Shown: one piece after another, positions 1 through 9,204 of the stretch
How positions within the stretch are numbered: position 1 is the first letter of the stretch
Layout of the letters: every line of letters starts with the position of its first letter
DNA from: DASYXZ01 sp035946625
Lineage (GTDB): Bacteria > Acidobacteriota > Terriglobia > UBA7540
Assembly (NCBI GenBank): GCA_035946625.1
Contig: DASYZE010000053.1
Location: 4,222-68,221, forward strand
DNA length: 64,000 nt
Direction of reading: 5' to 3'
Translations under genes and position numbers: made by a program
The notes under the pieces: generated by a model
Database searches by the model: none
The model's input: the letters and a program-made list of their open reading frames with translations, nothing else
Told to the model about the DNA's origin: nothing

Positions 1-1
1 G

Positions 2-1771
2 CTGATGAGCCTGGGCGCATTTTCCCTGGCCGAGCGGGTGATCAGCTCGCGCCAGAAGGACCGGGACCTGGGCGTGGATGAAGTGGACGTGCGCCACACG
101 ATGTTCACGGTGGCGGCGTTTGTGGCCTTCATCTCATTTTATGCTTTCGCGGGCGCACCGACGCTCCGGCTGATTCCCGCGGCCCCGTATTTGTTTCAAA
201 TCCTGGTGGTGGCAACGGCCACGCTTTTCCTGGCGCGGCGCTTTGCCCGCCGGCAAAGGGCTTTTGCGGAGGAAACCCTGGCGCGCCAGATTATCCGCCG
301 ATGGGAATGGGCGGACATGAAACCGCCCAAGGACCTGCATGAAGCGTTTCTGATTCACACCATTCGCTCCCAAACACACGCGAGCGGTTATGCCCGGCTA
401 CTGGAAATTTACAAGGAAGCGGTGCGCGAGGGGGTGGCCAGCGGCTTCATCAGCCGCGCCGAGGTGCAGCGACTGGAATCATTGCGCAATCAACTCCAGA
501 TCAGCCAGGCCGATCACGAAAAAATCATGGCGGACCTCGATGAGGAAGAGCGCGCCAAGATTGCCAATCCCGCCCTGCACGTGACCGCGGAGAAACGCCT
601 GCAACTCGATTCTTATGCGAGTTCGCTACAGAGCTATCTTCAGCGCGTCTCCAAAGCGCGCACGGCGCCTGACGACAGCGTAATCCGCCACCTCCGGCAG
701 GAATACGGTGTGACGCCAGGCGAACACGGCGCCGTACTGAACGAACTGTTGGGCAAAGGTGAGGGCTTGGCGCCCCAGGTGGCCGAGGCGTTCGCCGTGA
801 TCGAAGGCTCTTCGCACACGCTTCAACTTCTCCGCGCCGCGCCTTCGGCCGCAGGTGACTTTCTTGCTGATGCGCTGATGCGCCGGCGTGCCCGCGTGGT
901 AGACGGCTTGATGCGCGGATTTGGCAGCGCTCCCGAAGATGAGAAACATCGCCCCCTGCGTGACCAGCTTATTTCCGACGACGAGCAGGCGCGGGCAGCG
1001 GCGGTGGTGGAACTGGGCGGGAGCGTGGCGCACGCCATTGGCGCGCGCCTGGGAGAAGCGCGAAGCGCTGCGGCACGCGAAGCCGCAACACTTGAAAATC
1101 TGCCCGACGCCGTGCGCCGGCAACTGACCAGCGTGGACCCTTACGTGCGCGTGGCGGCGCTCTATCTGCTGGACGAGCTTTCCGGCGCCGATGTGGAAAC
1201 ACTCGTGGCCATGATTCGCGACGAGCACGAGGTGGTCTCAGAAACCGCGCTGTGCCTGCGCTTGCGCGCCGCGAATATTGAGAGCCGGGCCGATACGGGC
1301 CTGGTGACCGTGGAAAAGATGATCGCGTTGCGCGCCGTTCCCCTCTTTGTCCGCCTGGCTCCGGAAGACCTTGCCAGCCTTGCGCGTGCCAGTAGTGAGA
1401 AAGTGTTTGCCCCCGGCCAGCCGCTGTGCGTGGAAGGAGAGCCCGGCGACGAAGTATTTGTTCTGTTGTCTGGTGCAGCTAAGGTTTACCGGCAGGATGG
1501 CGACCAGCAAAAACTTGTGGGGAGTGAACAGGCGGGAGGCTTTATCGGAGAGATGGCGGTGCTGGACCCGGCGCCGCGCGCCGCCACGGTGCTGGCAGGG
1601 GCAGAAGGGACGCGAGTCTTGTCGCTCGACGGCCGGACCTTCCGCGAGGCGCTCACCGGCAATCCTTCCGTGGCCCACGGCGTGATTCGCGCCTTGGCCA
1701 CGCGCCTCCGCAAGTCCCAATCCGGCCCCAAAACTCAGCAGGTCAGCGCCGTGGCGCGCAAAGGCCCGTAA
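2..1771 (+). CDS. Cyclic-nucleotide-binding membrane protein, 5' partial
   Basis: The reading frame is open to the left edge, so the true start probably lies outside; the first ATG is at 5. Two hydrophobic segments (about residues 33-50 and 57-76 from that ATG) are followed by a long cytoplasmic helical region. A stretch at about residues 330-430 resembles HEAT-type repeats. The C-terminal 125 residues form a cyclic-nucleotide-binding domain: the phosphate-binding cassette near residues 510-528 reads F-I-G-E-M-A-V-L-D then P-R-A-A-T-V, a near-perfect match to the family, so the ligand site looks intact. The central helical part contains an acidic motif (ISRAEV then LDEEER). The role is unknown; a membrane sensor or transporter gated by cAMP/cGMP is a reasonable guess. 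No gene downstream is close enough for an operon. Confidence 0.75.
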   Translation: MMSLGAFSLAERVISSRQKDRDLGVDEVDVRHTMFTVAAFVAFISFYAFAGAPTLRLIPAAPYLFQILVVATATLFLARRFARRQRAFAEETLARQIIRRWEWADMKPPKDLHEAFLIHTIRSQTHASGYARLLEIYKEAVREGVASGFISRAEVQRLESLRNQLQISQADHEKIMADLDEEERAKIANPALHVTAEKRLQLDSYASSLQSYLQRVSKARTAPDDSVIRHLRQEYGVTPGEHGAVLNELLGKGEGLAPQVAEAFAVIEGSSHTLQLLRAAPSAAGDFLADALMRRRARVVDGLMRGFGSAPEDEKHRPLRDQLISDDEQARAAAVVELGGSVAHAIGARLGEARSAAAREAATLENLPDAVRRQLTSVDPYVRVAALYLLDELSGADVETLVAMIRDEHEVVSETALCLRLRAANIESRADTGLVTVEKMIALRAVPLFVRLAPEDLASLARASSEKVFAPGQPLCVEGEPGDEVFVLLSGAAKVYRQDGDQQKLVGSEQAGGFIGEMAVLDPAPRAATVLAGAEGTRVLSLDGRTFREALTGNPSVAHGVIRALATRLRKSQSGPKTQQVSAVARKGP

Positions 1772-2133
1772 CACGGCCATCCCCTGGCATTGTCCGGGTG
1801 AAGTTCTGGCCGCTCGTCCGACCTGTCACCGGTCGTCGATCGACTCGTAGAGGAGTTTTGGATGAAAAAATTAAACTTCCTCTGAATTCATCATTGCTTA
1901 ACAAAGGGTTCATCCCGACTTAACTCGTTCCTTGTTTAATTTCACCCTCACACTTTAGGCTAGGTGGAAATCGGGACTGAAACCGATAAAAATTACTGAT
2001 AGATTTTCGTGTCAAAGCGTGGGGAAGCTGTATTATGATCTGCAGTTCTTCTCATGCGTGCTTGTGATTTGCAACTGCGTCCGTCGGGAATTGTGGTCTT
2101 CCGTCCGGAAATTTGTCCTGAGGAGGTTTCAAA
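1772..2133. other. Intergenic leader region upstream of the TonB receptor
   Basis: No substantial gene is visible. A seven-codon mini-ORF (ATG 1862, stop ending 1885, reading MKKLNFL) has a good Shine-Dalgarno (AGGAG at 1851-1855). It may be a chance match or the stump of a lost gene. The second half is AT-rich and holds the probable receptor promoter. Confidence 0.4.
2009..2036 (+). promoter_or_regulatory. Candidate sigma70-type promoter of the TonB receptor
   Basis: GTGTCA (2009-2014), a 16-base spacer and TATTAT (2031-2036). The -10 is good and the -35 is weak. A leader of about 90 bases would precede the Shine-Dalgarno at 2121. Confidence 0.3.
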
Positions 2134-5100
2134 ATGACGATCGAAGTCAAAAGGCTCTCGGGCCTTTGTTTGTGTTTGTTATTCCTCCTAATCCTGCCCC
2201 TGACCGCCCGCGCGCAACAATTATTGGGCTCGATCACGGGTACAGTGACTGATAGCAGCGGAGCAGTCGTACCCCAAACACAGGTCAAGATCCAAAGCGC
2301 GGCGACCGGACTGGAGCGCTCGACCGAGAGCAACGGCTCCGGTGCCTACCAGTTCTTTGGCGTACCCCCCGGCACATACAATGTCACCTTCACCAAAGAC
2401 GGTTTCAAAACCAGCGGTCACCCCGACGTGCTGGTTCAGGCCAACCGCACGACCACCTTGGACGAATCGCTCCAAACTGGAGCCGTCACCACCACAGTTG
2501 AAGTGACCGCCACGCCGCTCATGAACCAGACGGACACCACGAACGGCTACGTGGTGGAACAGCTCACCATTCAGGACACACCTCTGGGCACCGGCAGCTT
2601 CACGCAATTGGCGATTCTGGCTCCGGGCGTTCACGCGGATTTTCTGGCCGGCGCCGGCAGCAACGCCGGCCTTGGCAATCAGGCCATCTTCGCGAACGGA
2701 AACAGGGACACGAGCAACAGCTTCTCGCTGAACGGCGTTAGCACGAACAATTTGTTCAATGGAAACTCCACCAGCCAGGTGGGCGAGAACCGCTTCGTGC
2801 TGAACACGGGCGAGAACTTCGGCGCGGGCGGCGGGATTCAAACCAGCACTTCGGTCTATAGCGCCATTGGCCAGGCCTTGCCTACGCCTCCCCCCGACTC
2901 GATCCAGGAAATCTCCGTGAATGCCGCCATGTATGACGCATCGCAGGGCACCAATAGTGGCGCTCACATCAGCGTTCTGACCAAGTCGGGCACCAACCAG
3001 CTTCACGGGTCGGCATGGGAGCAGTGGCAGAACAACGCCATGAACGCCGCGCCGTTCTTCTACAACGCGTCGAACATAAGCATCCCATTCCTGAATCGCA
3101 ACCAATTCGGCGCCACCTTCGGCGGACCCATCAAGAAGGACAAGTTGTTTTACTTCCTCTCCTACCAAGGGGCTCGCATCTCCGATGCGGCGGACTCTAC
3201 CCGATATGTGACGGTGCCGCTGGGTCTGACCGACGACCGCAGCTCCGCCGGCATCATCAACATGGTCCAGTCTTCGTACGGCCAAACGATTACTGCCAGC
3301 CAAATCAATCCGGCAGCGCTGAGCATGTTGCAGGCCAAGCTTCCCAACGGACAGTACCTGATTCCCAGCGCGCAATTCAATGCGACATTGGCCAACCAAG
3401 TCGGCGGCGATGCCGTGGTCCAGGGGGCCAACTCGAGGGCAAACGTCGATCAAGCGATCGGCAATGTGGACTATGCGCTGAGCGACAAGGATCGCCTGTC
3501 GGGGAGGTACTACTTTCAGAACAATCCCACCACGAACCCCTTTGGCGCAGTCGGTTCCCTGCTGGGCTTCCCGCAACAACTTTCAGCGGGTAGCCAGGTA
3601 GTGTCCCTCACGAACACCGTCATTCTGTCCCCGAGTGTCACCTGGGAGCAGCACGCGGGCTTGACGCGGCTGCGAGCTTACGCCCAAACGCAGTCGGCCT
3701 TCACTCCAAGTGCGCTGGGTATCAATCTGCTGGGATCGCAGACGCTCCCCCAGTTCAGTATTTCCTATGCGGACCCGACACTGGGCAACGGCCTAGAGTT
3801 CGGCCCCAGCACCAGTTTTGGCAATGCGGGTATGGTCCAGAATCAATGGGAACTCGGATCCTCGCTGAACATGGTGAAAGGAAGGCACACGATCGCGGTC
3901 GGCGCGCAATGGGACCACACGCAGCTCGATGTCATCAACAACAACACGAACACGGATACCCTCGACTTCTCGACTTTTCTTACCTTTGTGGAAGGGAAGG
4001 TGCGCGGCGGGGATGCGTTCGCGGGTTCAGCGAGCCGCTATTACCGTTCCAACACGGTAGGCGCGTACGTCAACGATAACTTTAAGCTTCGTAGCAACCT
4101 GACAGTGACCGCCGGCCTGCGCTGGGATTTCGACGGGCCCCTTTCGGAGAAGTATGGCAAACTAACCGCGTTCAACCCCTCCCTTTATTCATACGATGTG
4201 GCCTCGGACACCATTACCGCCTCTGGCCTGGAAATTGCGAAAGGCGGCAGCGATTCCCTGATGAACCAGCGGCAGTGGGGCCTCGCCCCCCGCATCGGAA
4301 TCGCCTGGGCGCCGACTCCGAAACTGACCGTACGCGCGGGCTACGGCATCTATTACGACCGCGGTGAGTTATTCAGCTACTTATCACCCAGCGCCGGTTT
4401 TGGATTCAACGGTCCTTTCGGCGTGACACTGGAGCCGCCGTTTGTGCAGCCGGTTGCCACCGCGAGGGGAGCAACCCTTTCGGCGCCATTCGGAACGACG
4501 CCCCTGTCGCCACCGTCGGGTAACTCTGCCGGGTTTCTCGCTCTGTTGCCCAATCTATCACAAACCGCCTGCGGTTATCCTGGCTGCTGGCCCACGGGCA
4601 ACCTGTTTGGTCCGTTTCTCTTTGGCGGTTATGACACCAACAACAAATTGCCTTATACGCAGAACTGGACGTTCGATTTTCAATACCAGGCCTCCAATAG
4701 CTGGCTGATCGACGTCGCCTACGTAGGCAACCGCGGCTTGCATGAGATACTACCGATCGCCTTCAACCAGCCGGTCATCGCCACGCCGCAAAATCCGCTG
4801 TGGTCGCAGAATCCGGCCAATGAACAGGCGTACTCTTACGGCGGCACATCGTGCTACGCGGGAGAGGGCGTCCCCTGCCAATACCCGAACTGCTGCACCC
4901 TGGAGACCATCTTCACGAATGAGTATTCCGGCAACGCGCCGGTTCGCGTGCCTTATCCCGGCTATGATATGAATTCGGTGCTCTACAAGGCCGAGGGCAT
5001 CTCCAACTACAATGCGCTCCAGGCTCAGGTGCGCAAGCGCCTGTCCAACGGGCTCCAGTTCACCGCATCTTACACGTGGTCGCACGCACTAGACGAGCAG

Positions 5101-5838
5101 AGCGGTCTGGGCCTGTTCTTCACCGGGAACAACCCGCTGATTCCGAGATCCAGCTATGCGTCGGCGGACTTCGATCAGACGCACGTTTTCCTCATCAATT
5201 ACAGTTACACAACCCCCCGCCTGGCCAAAAACAGCGCAGCCCTCGGCGGCCTGGTCAACGGCTGGATCATTGGAGGACAGACTGTCGCCCAGAGCGGCCA
5301 GCCATACAGTGTCTACGACTATTCGGGTTCCGTGGGCAGCTTATTCTTCGGCACCAGTAACTATATTGGTAACCCCATCGTGCCGCTCGCGCCGGGCGTA
5401 ACAAATAAGCAGGCGCAACTACAGGGCACCACCGGCGTCAATGCGGGCAATCCGGTGCTCAATTCCAGTGATTTTCTCCCGCAGTTTGTGCCGCCCGGCA
5501 CGAACGGAGTACCTCCCTGCGACGCATCGGGCTGCGATATCTTCGAATCCCTTTACGGGACCACTGGCCGCAACACATTCCGCGGTCCTTTCCAGGTGCG
5601 GTTCGATATGAGTTTGGCTAAAGAGTTTCCCATTAAGGAGCGCTACCGCCTGCGCTTCGAGGCCGACGCGTTCAATATCTTCAACCACCCTGATTTTGAC
5701 GCGCCGAACAACAATGTGGACTTCTTCCCCAACTTTACCGGACCGCCTTCGATTCCTCCCCAAGGCAGCCTCGGCATAATTCAACACACCATTGGCAGCT
5801 CCCGCTTCCTCCAGATGTCGCTGCACTTGGTGTTTTAA
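2134..5838 (+). CDS. TonB-dependent receptor with carboxypeptidase-regulatory N-domain (Oar-like)
   Basis: Outer-membrane receptor of the large family typical of Acidobacteriota, probably importing oligosaccharides or peptides; the substrate cannot be read from sequence. The start is fixed by AGGAGG at 2121-2126. A signal peptide (cleavage after ARA, residue 27) is followed by a CarboxypepD-reg beta-sandwich (about residues 30-115, beginning LLGSITGTVTDSSGA). A plug-like region follows (about 130-330, with the SFSLNGVSTNN segment), then a beta-barrel to the end. The protein ends in FLQMSLHLVF, the C-terminal aromatic expected for barrel insertion. Length 1234 residues is normal. It stands alone between a candidate promoter and a strong terminator. 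A fragment of the end of a homologous gene lies 2 kb downstream (7902-7937). Confidence 0.9.
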   Translation: MTIEVKRLSGLCLCLLFLLILPLTARAQQLLGSITGTVTDSSGAVVPQTQVKIQSAATGLERSTESNGSGAYQFFGVPPGTYNVTFTKDGFKTSGHPDVLVQANRTTTLDESLQTGAVTTTVEVTATPLMNQTDTTNGYVVEQLTIQDTPLGTGSFTQLAILAPGVHADFLAGAGSNAGLGNQAIFANGNRDTSNSFSLNGVSTNNLFNGNSTSQVGENRFVLNTGENFGAGGGIQTSTSVYSAIGQALPTPPPDSIQEISVNAAMYDASQGTNSGAHISVLTKSGTNQLHGSAWEQWQNNAMNAAPFFYNASNISIPFLNRNQFGATFGGPIKKDKLFYFLSYQGARISDAADSTRYVTVPLGLTDDRSSAGIINMVQSSYGQTITASQINPAALSMLQAKLPNGQYLIPSAQFNATLANQVGGDAVVQGANSRANVDQAIGNVDYALSDKDRLSGRYYFQNNPTTNPFGAVGSLLGFPQQLSAGSQVVSLTNTVILSPSVTWEQHAGLTRLRAYAQTQSAFTPSALGINLLGSQTLPQFSISYADPTLGNGLEFGPSTSFGNAGMVQNQWELGSSLNMVKGRHTIAVGAQWDHTQLDVINNNTNTDTLDFSTFLTFVEGKVRGGDAFAGSASRYYRSNTVGAYVNDNFKLRSNLTVTAGLRWDFDGPLSEKYGKLTAFNPSLYSYDVASDTITASGLEIAKGGSDSLMNQRQWGLAPRIGIAWAPTPKLTVRAGYGIYYDRGELFSYLSPSAGFGFNGPFGVTLEPPFVQPVATARGATLSAPFGTTPLSPPSGNSAGFLALLPNLSQTACGYPGCWPTGNLFGPFLFGGYDTNNKLPYTQNWTFDFQYQASNSWLIDVAYVGNRGLHEILPIAFNQPVIATPQNPLWSQNPANEQAYSYGGTSCYAGEGVPCQYPNCCTLETIFTNEYSGNAPVRVPYPGYDMNSVLYKAEGISNYNALQAQVRKRLSNGLQFTASYTWSHALDEQSGLGLFFTGNNPLIPRSSYASADFDQTHVFLINYSYTTPRLAKNSAALGGLVNGWIIGGQTVAQSGQPYSVYDYSGSVGSLFFGTSNYIGNPIVPLAPGVTNKQAQLQGTTGVNAGNPVLNSSDFLPQFVPPGTNGVPPCDASGCDIFESLYGTTGRNTFRGPFQVRFDMSLAKEFPIKERYRLRFEADAFNIFNHPDFDAPNNNVDFFPNFTGPPSIPPQGSLGIIQHTIGSSRFLQMSLHLVF

Positions 5839-5858
5839 CCGCTTCAGTCCTCACGAGA

Positions 5859-5893
5859 CGCAGACTCGCTCCGGCGAGTCTGCGGGTTTTTTT
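5859..5893 (+). terminator. Rho-independent terminator of the TonB receptor
   Basis: Perfect 10-bp stem (CGCAGACTCG / CGAGTCTGCG), six-base loop, then GG and seven T. It starts 21 bases after the stop codon. Confidence 0.9.
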
Positions 5894-6432
5894 GGGTGAT
5901 GAATTTTCCTCGGTGCATAAGTCGCAATCGGTTGATGAAGCGGCAGTCTTGGGCTTTGAGGTTTTCCCGGACCGTTATATCTGACCTGTTCTGTAGTCTG
6001 TTGCAGTCCCCAACAGTGGCTACCTTACAGGTCATTGCAATTGAAGAATATAAGGTGTATGTTTCTGCTTGGCCAGGGAACAAGAACGGATTTGGCATCG
6101 GAAAAGGAAGCGAAGGGGACGGCGCGGCTCTAGCACCGCATGCAGCTCTCTGACCTATTCATGTATTCCATTATTCCTTCTATATATGGTAGTGCCTCTA
6201 TCTTTATAGCTCATAATACTTCACGGACGCGAAGAGGGGGCCCCGTCGACGAGCCAGGAAATTTGATTCATCTGGGCCCCAAATGTGAGATCGCAGTTCC
6301 TACGGATTTCGTCGCACGTTACCATCAAGCGCTCTCTTACCCCGAGATCGATACAAGCCCGACTTTTGAAAGTTCGGCCTGGGTTTGAGTCAATCATATC
6401 GTAGGTGAGAAATAACACGAGGAGGTGACAAC
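5894..6432. other. Long AT-richer intergenic region before the PQQ-propeller gene
   Basis: About 540 bases with no credible gene. Base composition is visibly lower in GC than the neighbours (for example around 6150-6210). A Shine-Dalgarno (GGAGGTG at 6421) marks its end. It may have come in with the downstream gene, since a receptor-gene remnant lies on the far side of that gene. Confidence 0.5.
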
Positions 6433-7896
6433 ATGGAATCGGAAAAGAAGGACCTTATTCGACGGATTAGGGGCTTGTTGGCCCTTTCTGCTGCCTGCGT
6501 TGTGCTCTTCGCCTCTGCCGGGAGCGGGGAAGATTGGCCAAAGTACCGCCGCGACCTATCGAACACCGGCTTAAGCAGTGAGACCGGTATCAACTCGTCA
6601 AACGTCAACTCGCTTAGGGTCAAATGGCAATTCAAAACCGGGGGGGCAGTCAGTGCATCCCCGGCCGTCGCGACTGTGAATGGGACAAGCATCGCGTACA
6701 TAGGGGCGTGGAATGGCACGTTTTACGCCCTAAACGGGCTGACGGGCCAAAAGATTTGGTCTTTCCAAATTGACCCGGTGCAAAATTGCAATCAAGACAG
6801 TTGCACCCGGATTGGCTCCTCGCCAGCCGTTTCCAATAGTATCGTTTACTTCGGCGCATCCAACGGGTACCTTTACGCGCTAAACGCATCAACGGGTGCA
6901 CTTGTTTGGAAGGTTCAAGTAGGCGACCCAAACCAGGGGTACGAAGTCTGGTCCTCACCCTCTGTGAACGGTAGCATGGTGTATTTCGGCGTTGCCTCTC
7001 ATGACGACAGTCCATGCGTGGTCGGCCATGTACAAGCACGGAGTGCTTCAACAGGCGCGATCATATGGGACTTCACCACAATCAACCAGGCGACATGCCC
7101 AAGCGGTACCTGCGTCGGAGGGGGCGTCTGGGCCTCCCCGGCGATTGATCGTAATAATAACGTGCTATACGTGGGAACGGGGAACCCAGGTTCCACTTGT
7201 ACTCCATCCACGCAAAATGCCACTCAGTACCCAGACAGCATTCTTGCGCTGAACGCCTCAACCGGAGGGCTACTTAACTACTTTCAGGCAATACCAAACG
7301 ATAAGGGGGACTTCGATTTTGGCTCCTCTCCATTGCTCCATGACACAGCAATTTACAACTACGAATGCGTCAAAGGGGCCAGGGTCTTCCAACATTGGGT
7401 GACCGAGGCTAGCAAGGACGGGTCGATGTACACATTCGAGAGGGGGGCGGGCGGTCTCGAAGTCGACACAGAAGCGATAATGTCAACCGACGGCTCTCTC
7501 CTCACAGCATCGCCCGCTCTTTTCAATAGCTTGACAGAAACCAATTGTGGCGGCCTCACGCAAAACTTTTCCCTTAACGACATCTACGTCCCGACCTACG
7601 GAGGAGACTTATTTGATTTCACTCAGAACTACCCGGGCGAATACCCGGATGGTGTACGCAAGAACTGGGAAGTAACGATCGGCTCCCCCTTGTACTCAGC
7701 GCCAGCGGTGATCCAAGATTTGGTGTTCTTTGGGGGCAACGACTCTTACCTGCACGCCGTGACTGTGGGCGGAACCCCCACCTGGCTGTTCAAAACAGGT
7801 AATAATGTGACCTCCGGACCCGCGATCTCGAACGGTCGTATCTACTTTGGCTCCTTTGACGACAACGTGTACTGCTTATCTCCCAACGGCCAGTAA
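6433..7896 (+). CDS. Secreted PQQ-like beta-propeller protein
   Basis: 487 residues with an N-terminal signal-like segment (about residues 12-32), then WPKYRRDLSNTG and a series of repeats of the PQQ/quinoprotein propeller type. Typical units are SSPAVSNSIVYFGASNGYLYA (one residue shortened here) and YALNASTGALVWK, spaced along the whole protein, each ending with a Trp or Phe docking residue. No haem motif CxxCH is seen, so it is not a quinohaemoprotein, and dehydrogenase activity cannot be claimed; such propellers also act as non-catalytic scaffolds. Several Cys pairs are consistent with an extracytoplasmic location. Codon use seems less GC-biased than in neighbours. It has a good ribosome site and sits directly before the remnant tail of a TonB receptor gene, suggesting replacement of that gene or insertion into it. 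Confidence 0.8.
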   Translation: MESEKKDLIRRIRGLLALSAACVVLFASAGSGEDWPKYRRDLSNTGLSSETGINSSNVNSLRVKWQFKTGGAVSASPAVATVNGTSIAYIGAWNGTFYALNGLTGQKIWSFQIDPVQNCNQDSCTRIGSSPAVSNSIVYFGASNGYLYALNASTGALVWKVQVGDPNQGYEVWSSPSVNGSMVYFGVASHDDSPCVVGHVQARSASTGAIIWDFTTINQATCPSGTCVGGGVWASPAIDRNNNVLYVGTGNPGSTCTPSTQNATQYPDSILALNASTGGLLNYFQAIPNDKGDFDFGSSPLLHDTAIYNYECVKGARVFQHWVTEASKDGSMYTFERGAGGLEVDTEAIMSTDGSLLTASPALFNSLTETNCGGLTQNFSLNDIYVPTYGGDLFDFTQNYPGEYPDGVRKNWEVTIGSPLYSAPAVIQDLVFFGGNDSYLHAVTVGGTPTWLFKTGNNVTSGPAISNGRIYFGSFDDNVYCLSPNGQ

Positions 7897-7901
7897 GCCC
7901 G

Positions 7902-7937
7902 CGGTTTATTCAGATGTCGCTTCACTTGATTTTTTAG
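7902..7937 (+). pseudogene. Remnant 3' end of a second TonB receptor gene
   Basis: The bases after the propeller stop translate as R-F-I-Q-M-S-L-H-L-I-F-stop. The intact receptor (2134-5838) ends R-F-L-Q-M-S-L-H-L-V-F-stop. Eleven codons with only conservative changes, including the stop position, make chance unlikely. Only the tail and the terminator hairpin downstream appear to survive. Confidence 0.7.
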
Positions 7938-7960
7938 GCGAGTGATGGATTGCGGGCAAC

Positions 7961-7998
7961 GCAGAACGCGGTGGCTTCGGCCGCCGCGTTTTGCTTTT
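7961..7998 (+). terminator. Terminator hairpin with TTCG loop
   Basis: 15-bp stem with two G-U type mismatches (7961-7975 with 7980-7994), TTCG tetraloop, then four T. It lies 23 bases after the receptor-remnant stop, as expected if it belonged to the lost receptor gene; it would now serve the propeller gene. Confidence 0.75.
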
Positions 7999-8264
7999 CG
8001 GGCAGATGCCTCTTTGCTACACAGCGGCATAGATCCCTCTTGGGGGAACGAATTTGAACGGCTTGGGCCGGGGTCAAGAGAAAAGTGTTTTTCCGCCAGA
8101 GACCCTTTCTCCGATGTCTCAATCCGGAGCGAATCGGGTTTTACACTGCGGCCTGAATTGAGTAAGATGCAGGGCACATTTTGAAATTGGAAATTGTAAA
8201 TTGAGTGGGGGGACGAATCGTGCGAAACAAAAATATAAACCGAGCTCAATCCTGGAGGACGACT

Positions 8265-9161
8265 ATGAAAACGCGTTATGCCGCCGCTGCGATCGTCATG
8301 CTTGCTGTCTCCACGCAGTCCTTCGCTCAATTGGGATTATTCTCCAAAGAGCAGCGCGTGGAGCTGACGCGCCAGTGGACGGGCGAGCGCTTTGCGGACG
8401 GGCGCCCCAAAGTTCCGGACTCGCTGCTGGAGGAATTGAAAACGGTGGACGCCGAGGAAGCGTGGGGCGTACTGAGAGGCGAAGGATTCCCCAACCAGTT
8501 CGAGGGGGGCTGGAAGGTGATCAACTCGGGCGAGCGCATGGTGGGGCGGGTGGTGACGGCGGTCTTCATGCCGCTCCGCCCCGACGTGAATGCCTCCATC
8601 AACGAGCACGGAAAGCAGGAGGGCCGCGTGGGCGCCCAGAATTCCTGGGTAATTGACACGTTGCAACCGGGCGACGTTCTGGTGGTGGACCTCTTCGGCA
8701 AGATCCAGGACGGAACGTTTGCCGGGGACAATCTGGGCACCGCCATCTACACCAAGAGCCATAACGGCCTGGTGGTGGATGGCTCCATCCGCGACGTCAC
8801 CGGCATGTCAGAGATCAAGGGGTTTCAAGTTTATGTGCGTGACTTCGATCCCTCGGCGCTGCGCAATGTGATGTTGATGGGGATCAACGTCCCCATCCGC
8901 ATTGGGCACGCCACGGTGATGCCCGGCGATGTGGCGGTCAGCGACCCGGAAGGCATCACTTTTATTCCGCCCCAACTCGCAGAAAAGGTGGTGGCGAGCG
9001 CGCAGATGACCCACCTGGTGGACGAGTGGGGTCATCAAATGTTGCGCGAAGGGAAATACACGCCGGGCGAGATCGATAGGAAGTGGACGAAGCCCATGAT
9101 CGAGGAATTCAACAAATGGCTGGAGGGGAAGGGATCGAAGCAACGCATGAAAGTGGAGTAG
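8265..9161 (+). CDS. Secreted RraA-like (aldolase/demethylmenaquinone methyltransferase-fold) protein
   Basis: 298 residues. The start at 8265 is chosen because GGAGGA precedes it and it opens a clean signal peptide (MKTRYAAAAIVMLAV, cleavage near SFA-Q). The core matches the RraA / HMG-CHA aldolase family: GDVLVVDLFG, then LGTAIYTKSHNG and VVDGSIRD with the Arg-Asp pair that binds metal and pyruvate-type ligands in the aldolases. Family members are usually cytoplasmic and about 160-230 residues, so the export signal and the extra C-terminal helices are notable. It is 43 bases upstream of a Tat-exported enolase-superfamily gene, and the two probably form an operon acting on a sugar acid outside the cytoplasm. 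RNase E inhibition, the name-giving function of RraA, is unlikely for an exported protein. Confidence 0.8.
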   Translation: MKTRYAAAAIVMLAVSTQSFAQLGLFSKEQRVELTRQWTGERFADGRPKVPDSLLEELKTVDAEEAWGVLRGEGFPNQFEGGWKVINSGERMVGRVVTAVFMPLRPDVNASINEHGKQEGRVGAQNSWVIDTLQPGDVLVVDLFGKIQDGTFAGDNLGTAIYTKSHNGLVVDGSIRDVTGMSEIKGFQVYVRDFDPSALRNVMLMGINVPIRIGHATVMPGDVAVSDPEGITFIPPQLAEKVVASAQMTHLVDEWGHQMLREGKYTPGEIDRKWTKPMIEEFNKWLEGKGSKQRMKVE

Positions 9162-9204
9162 CAAAACGGCAGCAGGAACAAATATAAGAATCAAAGGAGA
9201 TCCA

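Noticed and set aside
2221..3579. 452-residue ORF on the minus strand inside the TonB receptor gene
   Set aside because: Opposite-strand shadow of a clear receptor; Arg/Ala-rich, no family features, no ribosome site.
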